A stretch of 64,000 nt of DNA from JAGNKE01 sp965230245 (lineage in GTDB: Bacteria > Pseudomonadota > Alphaproteobacteria > Micavibrionales > Micavibrionaceae). Each line of letters opens with the position of its first letter. Position 1 is the stretch's first letter. The stretch is taken from NCBI GenBank assembly GCA_965230245.1, contig OZ246000.1:682001-746000 (forward strand). Direction: 5' to 3'. The notes beneath the pieces are model-generated. The model had not been told where the DNA came from. It ran no database searches and saw nothing but the letters and a program-made list of their open reading frames with translations. Positions 60,297 through 64,000 of this stretch are shown here, in pieces. Position numbers and translations under genes: made by a program.

Positions 60297-61144
60297 TCTT
60301 TAAACACCCTCATTTCTTTTAAAATACGACGCGCATAAACCATTCTGCTGCGCGCAAACGAATACCCTGCCTTTCCATCCAGAAACCCTAAACACGCAAT
60401 GTAAGAGTAGATAAATACGACAAAAGGCCTCAAAAAACTCTGCCTTAAAAACACTTTGATTGCTTGCCGCCATGGTATCGGATCTACAGGCCAAGAATTA
60501 CTCTTATTCATCGCAGCTTCCCACCGCGCATAACGGGCGTGCCGCGCATCCCAATGCTCGGGATCATCATAGGCATAATGCAGGAGTGCCCGCCTAAGCT
60601 GCCCTATCTCATAACCGTCACCTTTTCCCGAGAGTACAGGCTGATAATGCCCTTCGATTTCACCCATTCCCCCAATGTCCAGATCATCAACAACCGGAAA
60701 ACACATACGCCGACGATGCAACAAAGCAAGCTTGTTATTCTTGAGCCCGAACCGCAAAGGCCGCCCATCCCAGACATAACGCCCGTATACGAAAAACCCT
60801 GCCGTACGTGTCGGTACGATAGATCCAAAAACCTTTCGGATTTCCTGAACTAAAGGCAGCGTAACAATCTCGTCTGCATCAACAAAAAAGACCCAATCAT
60901 GTTTTAAATCGAGTGTCTCCAGACACCACTGCCTCTTCTTCGGATATTGCCCGTTCCATTCAAACTGCACAACCTCCGCTCCGCGTGATTGCGCGACGGC
61001 AACGGTATGATCATCGCTCTTGGAATCAACAACAATAAGCTGGTCAAAATCACCCAAAACATCCAGACAATTACCTATACGATCCTGCTCGTTTTTGGTC
61101 ACAACAACAACGGATATCGGTATCTTTTCCAGTGACTTAACCAT
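60293..61144 (-). CDS. glycosyltransferase family 2 (WaaE/KdtX-like)
   Basis: A 283-residue enzyme starting MVKSLEKIPISVVVVTKNEQ with GT2 motifs QLIVVDSKSDDHT, KRQWCLETLDLKHDWVFFVD and ADEIV as the metal-binding D-x-D. The C-terminal RPLRFGLKNNKLALLHRRR and a late membrane-associated region resemble WaaE-type sugar transferases. The frame is open 75 bp further, but those codons lie inside the Wzz-like gene; the 61144 ATG overlaps its end by 8 bp. Confidence 0.9.
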   Translation of the reverse strand: MVKSLEKIPISVVVVTKNEQDRIGNCLDVLGDFDQLIVVDSKSDDHTVAVAQSRGAEVVQFEWNGQYPKKRQWCLETLDLKHDWVFFVDADEIVTLPLVQEIRKVFGSIVPTRTAGFFVYGRYVWDGRPLRFGLKNNKLALLHRRRMCFPVVDDLDIGGMGEIEGHYQPVLSGKGDGYEIGQLRRALLHYAYDDPEHWDARHARYARWEAAMNKSNSWPVDPIPWRQAIKVFLRQSFLRPFVVFIYSYIACLGFLDGKAGYSFARSRMVYARRILKEMRVFKD

Positions 61145-61976
61145 GGCTTGAACGGAAGCCAAATATGATAAACCCAAACACAGCGCCCAATAGAGAAAAA
61201 ACAACCAGAACAAGAGCAAAATCCGGCCATTCCGGCTTCACACTTGGTGCCGAAGGCTCAACGACGGAAGCCGCATAAGGCTGCTCGATAGACACCAACA
61301 TCCTCAATCTTTCCTGCTCCATCAGCAAATCGGTGAGCGCTCGCCGATGATCGGGGTTGGCCGTACGGATAAGCGCATCCTGAAGGTAGGCTATACGTTC
61401 CTGTGTCTCTATGCGGATACCCTGCCGGATCAGCATATCCGTAATATGGTGTAAACGCGTCAGAAGATAAGAAGCAAAAACAGGATCAGGATGATAATAA
61501 GTCAAGCGGCGCAAGGGCGTATTGCCAACAGGCTCTAGCCGTACGCGTCTGGACAAATAGGCAGCCAATGCTCCGCTTTCTCGCGGCAGATCTACGGACG
61601 AAAACACAAAGGCCTTATCTTTGGCAAGCCCTTCATAAATCGCTTTATCCTCAAGCAACAACCGCGCAACACTCGGCGCACTGTACTTGTTTTCAAAACG
61701 GATAAAATCGGGGTAATTCCGAACGCTCTGGCTCTGCCACAAACGCGGATCAGACGGTTGTGACATTTTGTAAGAATTCTGGCCGATCGGAGAGGCGGGA
61801 GAAAGAATTATACTGGCACTATAATAAGGCGTCGCGAAAGAAAGAAACACAAATCCAGCCACAAGAAATGCCAAAATGCCGCCGAGTATATAAAACTTGG
61901 CATCACGTAAATCCCTAAACAAATCAAATAGCGATTTTTCCAAAAAGCGGTCTTGCGCGGTTGTCTCTGTACTCAT
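61137..61976 (-). CDS. Wzz-like chain-length determinant / polysaccharide co-polymerase
   Basis: The 279-residue product has two membrane helices, near residues 30-50 (FYILGGILAFLVAGFVFLSF) and 250-272 (FALVLVVFSLLGAVFGFIIF), enclosing a periplasmic helical domain. This is the Wzz topology. The proline-rich motif before the second helix (PSAPSVKPEWPDF) is typical. It likely controls chain length of the polysaccharide exported by the SLBB protein. Confidence 0.88.
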   Translation of the reverse strand: MSTETTAQDRFLEKSLFDLFRDLRDAKFYILGGILAFLVAGFVFLSFATPYYSASIILSPASPIGQNSYKMSQPSDPRLWQSQSVRNYPDFIRFENKYSAPSVARLLLEDKAIYEGLAKDKAFVFSSVDLPRESGALAAYLSRRVRLEPVGNTPLRRLTYYHPDPVFASYLLTRLHHITDMLIRQGIRIETQERIAYLQDALIRTANPDHRRALTDLLMEQERLRMLVSIEQPYAASVVEPSAPSVKPEWPDFALVLVVFSLLGAVFGFIIFGFRSSHG

Positions 61977-62001
61977 AAGTCCTGAACTTCAATAAAACGT
62001 C

Positions 62002-63246
62002 CTAGCGCGCTGTCTTACGCAAATCCTCCTGTATAGAATCCCATGCGCGCTCCATCCATGTCTCGATCGATTCATCAGGGGAGAACACATCACGGGCACG
62101 CGCCGCACCGCCATGCGCGGCGAACCATTCCTCACCGCTCATACGGTAATGCGTAATTGCATCGGCCAGCCCTTCGGCATCACCTTGCGCAACGATTTTT
62201 CCTGTCTTGAAATCTTTGATCACTTTGGCCGTTTCCGTCTGCGCAGGCCCGATAAAAATACAAGGCCTGGCAACAGCCAGCGCGGAATAGAGCTTGCTCG
62301 GAACCACAAAACCAGCGGCATCATCCTTCATGGAAACAAGGTGCAAATCACCACTTTCCATCACCTCACGCAACTTCTCCGCAGGTTGGTAAGGCAGCAA
62401 GCGAATATTGTCCAACTCGCGCTTCGTCCGCTCTCTGGCAATACGGTCAAACCGCTCGCCGTCACCGACAAAAACGAATTCGATATCCTTGACCCTATTT
62501 TGCAACAACTCAGCCGCATCCAGAATCGTGTCAATCGGATGAACAAGCCCGATATTTCCGGCATAAAGCACACGGAATTTCTGTTTTTCCTTAAGCAACT
62601 CGTTGTAGGGACGCGCACCGTTTACAGTCGGAGTTTTGAAAAACTGCCCGTCTCCGTCAAGAACATCAGGAGACTCAAGAATCTCGATATCCGGCCAGTT
62701 CGGAATCGTCGCAATCTGCTTGGGACTCAAGCCATCCTTGCTTAAATGCTTGGCCATACAGCGCCCCGTCACAATAACCTTATCGCAACTTAGCAACGCA
62801 TTACGGCTGCGCTTCATAAAAAATTTCATCAACCAGTCCGGCATCTTATACCCGAGAGCAGGAACAACATCAGGATAAAGATCATGACACCAATTGATAT
62901 GGCGGCTCTTCTTAAACTTCGCGATAATCTTACCGGCAACCACAATCAAAGGCGGGTCACTCATCGTAACAAGCAAATGACGACTCTTCAGCCGAAGCGC
63001 AACTACCAGCATTTTAAACCAGATCCACAGATAACTCAGGAAATTGCGCGGACGTTCCGCCCCCTTGACACGGATAACCCGAATTGCGCCGTCACGCTCG
63101 CGCAACGCTTTAGGGCCGGTCGTAATAATCGTAACGTGCCATCCCTCCTTGGCAAAAGACTTGGCCAGATCGCGCAAAACACGACCCGTCGCCCCGCGGA
63201 CAGGCGGATACACTCGGTTAAGGAACAGAATGGTCGGACGACGCAT
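62002..63246 (-). CDS. glycosyltransferase family 4
   Basis: A 414-residue GT-B enzyme starting MRRPTILFLNRVYPPVRGAT, with AKSFAKEGWHVTIITTGP, a central VLYAGNIGLVHPIDTILDAA and a C-terminal VVPSKLYSALAVARPCIFIG. The start at 63246 has AGGG 6 nt upstream and lies inside the end of the neighbouring gene (29-bp overlap). An ATG 39 bp further upstream is possible but adds non-family residues. Confidence 0.93.
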   Translation of the reverse strand: MRRPTILFLNRVYPPVRGATGRVLRDLAKSFAKEGWHVTIITTGPKALRERDGAIRVIRVKGAERPRNFLSYLWIWFKMLVVALRLKSRHLLVTMSDPPLIVVAGKIIAKFKKSRHINWCHDLYPDVVPALGYKMPDWLMKFFMKRSRNALLSCDKVIVTGRCMAKHLSKDGLSPKQIATIPNWPDIEILESPDVLDGDGQFFKTPTVNGARPYNELLKEKQKFRVLYAGNIGLVHPIDTILDAAELLQNRVKDIEFVFVGDGERFDRIARERTKRELDNIRLLPYQPAEKLREVMESGDLHLVSMKDDAAGFVVPSKLYSALAVARPCIFIGPAQTETAKVIKDFKTGKIVAQGDAEGLADAITHYRMSGEEWFAAHGGAARARDVFSPDESIETWMERAWDSIQEDLRKTAR

Positions 63247-64000
63247 GAACACCCTTTGAAATGGAATTTGATTCTGATTGATCAAAGTATATCAGACCCG
63301 AAACAATCAGCAAAAGCAACACCCCGAAATCAAGCGATTTAAAACTCGCATAAAGCGAAATATCGATCAAAAACGGCGCAAGACAGGCCAGCCCAAGTAA
63401 GGGATTACTGAAAACAAGAAACATCGCCTGACGCAAAAGTGCCCCGATATAGAGCATTGCCAGAACCAATCCACAGACGCCGCATTTTAAAAGCACGCTT
63501 GTGAAAAAATTATGTGTAAAATTCACATAGAGCCCGCCGACAGCCGGAGAATTAAACTGCGCGCCCCACCCCGCCCCAAAAAACAGGGTAAAAGGATTCG
63601 CAGAAACAACATCCCAGACTGCTTTTGTTTCCTGCGGCCTGTTATTCAACCCGACAAGTGATGTTTTATCAGCCAATGCACCGCCGGCTTCTATAGCATC
63701 CATAAAGAACAGCACAGAAAATCCTGCAAAAATCATCGCCAACAAGGAAACCCGCAACGGTTTGTAATAAAACAAAAAAGCGCCGATCAAACACACGTAC
63801 AGGACAACAGCGCCAAGACTGGCCCGCTGCAGTGTGAGGGACATCACGATAAGCGGAGAAATACTCAGACAGAGACAAAGAATCGCCTTCCCAAAACCCC
63901 CGATTCGCTCCCCCCGGAGCACCAGCAAACACGTCCCTGTCCCGATAAAATAAAGCGCTGCAAATAACACGGACGGCATATTCTCTAGATACAAAAATGC
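63218..64000 (-). CDS. O-antigen ligase/polymerase-like membrane protein (partial)
   Basis: The frame stays open to the right edge, so the N-terminus is outside the window. The visible 260 residues hold about six membrane helices and the Wzy_C-type segment SANPFTLFFGAGWGAQFNSP followed by NFTHNFFTSVLLKCGVCGLV, with the conserved H-N after a large periplasmic loop. It is the polymerase or ligase candidate of the exopolysaccharide locus. Confidence 0.8.
   Translation of the reverse strand, partial: AFLYLENMPSVLFAALYFIGTGTCLLVLRGERIGGFGKAILCLCLSISPLIVMSLTLQRASLGAVVLYVCLIGAFLFYYKPLRVSLLAMIFAGFSVLFFMDAIEAGGALADKTSLVGLNNRPQETKAVWDVVSANPFTLFFGAGWGAQFNSPAVGGLYVNFTHNFFTSVLLKCGVCGLVLAMLYIGALLRQAMFLVFSNPLLGLACLAPFLIDISLYASFKSLDFGVLLLLIVSGLIYFDQSESNSISKGVHASSDHSVP

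Overview
This window comes from a Gram-negative bacterium, most probably an alphaproteobacterium. The evidence is a complete rRNA operon in the order 16S, tRNA-Ile(GAT), tRNA-Ala(TGC), 23S, 5S, a 16S of about 1,486 nt with alphaproteobacterial-looking sequence, Sec signal peptides, lipoboxes, an outer-membrane barrel, and a capsule/exopolysaccharide export set. No species is named because no database search was possible.

Layout. 1-5008: a tRNA-Glu and an RNA-repair locus. rtcB, an unrecognised 183-residue gene and rtcA lie behind a textbook sigma-54 promoter, and the divergent activator gene rtcR completes the switch. 5028-8121: a translationally coupled NAD-salvage operon (prs, nicotinamide phosphoribosyltransferase, NrtR-type regulator) with a twin operator over its promoter. 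8276-14291: a secreted propeller-like protein, a cation/proton antiporter, a nitroreductase, the wreck of an efflux operon (adaptor fused to outer-membrane factor, plus an inverted adaptor piece), an ArsR-SRPBCC regulator and tRNA-Gln. 14458-25949: a two-gene operon for a giant (2,595 aa) DUF11/SdrD-like repeat surface protein and its outer-membrane barrel partner.

26273-38135 is an accessory region. It holds a 1,516-aa protein with nine 28-residue helical repeats, two lipoproteins flanked by two copies of a MobC-like relaxosome sequence, a chimeric MobC::serine-recombinase gene running into the initiator tRNA gene, and a coiled-coil protein with a secretin-like tail. 38262-41590: a TPP-riboswitch-controlled thiOSGF operon. 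41637-47772: a membrane-anchored glutamate-synthase-like flavoprotein, a cold-shock protein, a cNMP-binding protein and several small proteins, including a 48-aa gene not seen by length-filtered ORF calling.

47876-53627: the rRNA operon. Its main oddity is a protein-coding gene for a secreted 172-aa protein between tRNA-Ile and tRNA-Ala, with a promoter-like sequence of its own. 54352-64000: a Na/phosphate cotransporter apparently starting at ATT, then an exopolysaccharide locus (SLBB export protein, three glycosyltransferases, Wzz-like protein, Wzy/O-antigen-ligase-like protein cut by the window edge).

The observations most worth following are the gene inside the rRNA spacer, the unknown gene in the RtcR-controlled RNA-repair operon, the MobC::recombinase chimera with its second MobC relic, the stop-interrupted SnoaL gene behind a hairpin that covers its ribosome binding site, and the 91-bp inverted-repeat element next to the cold-shock gene.
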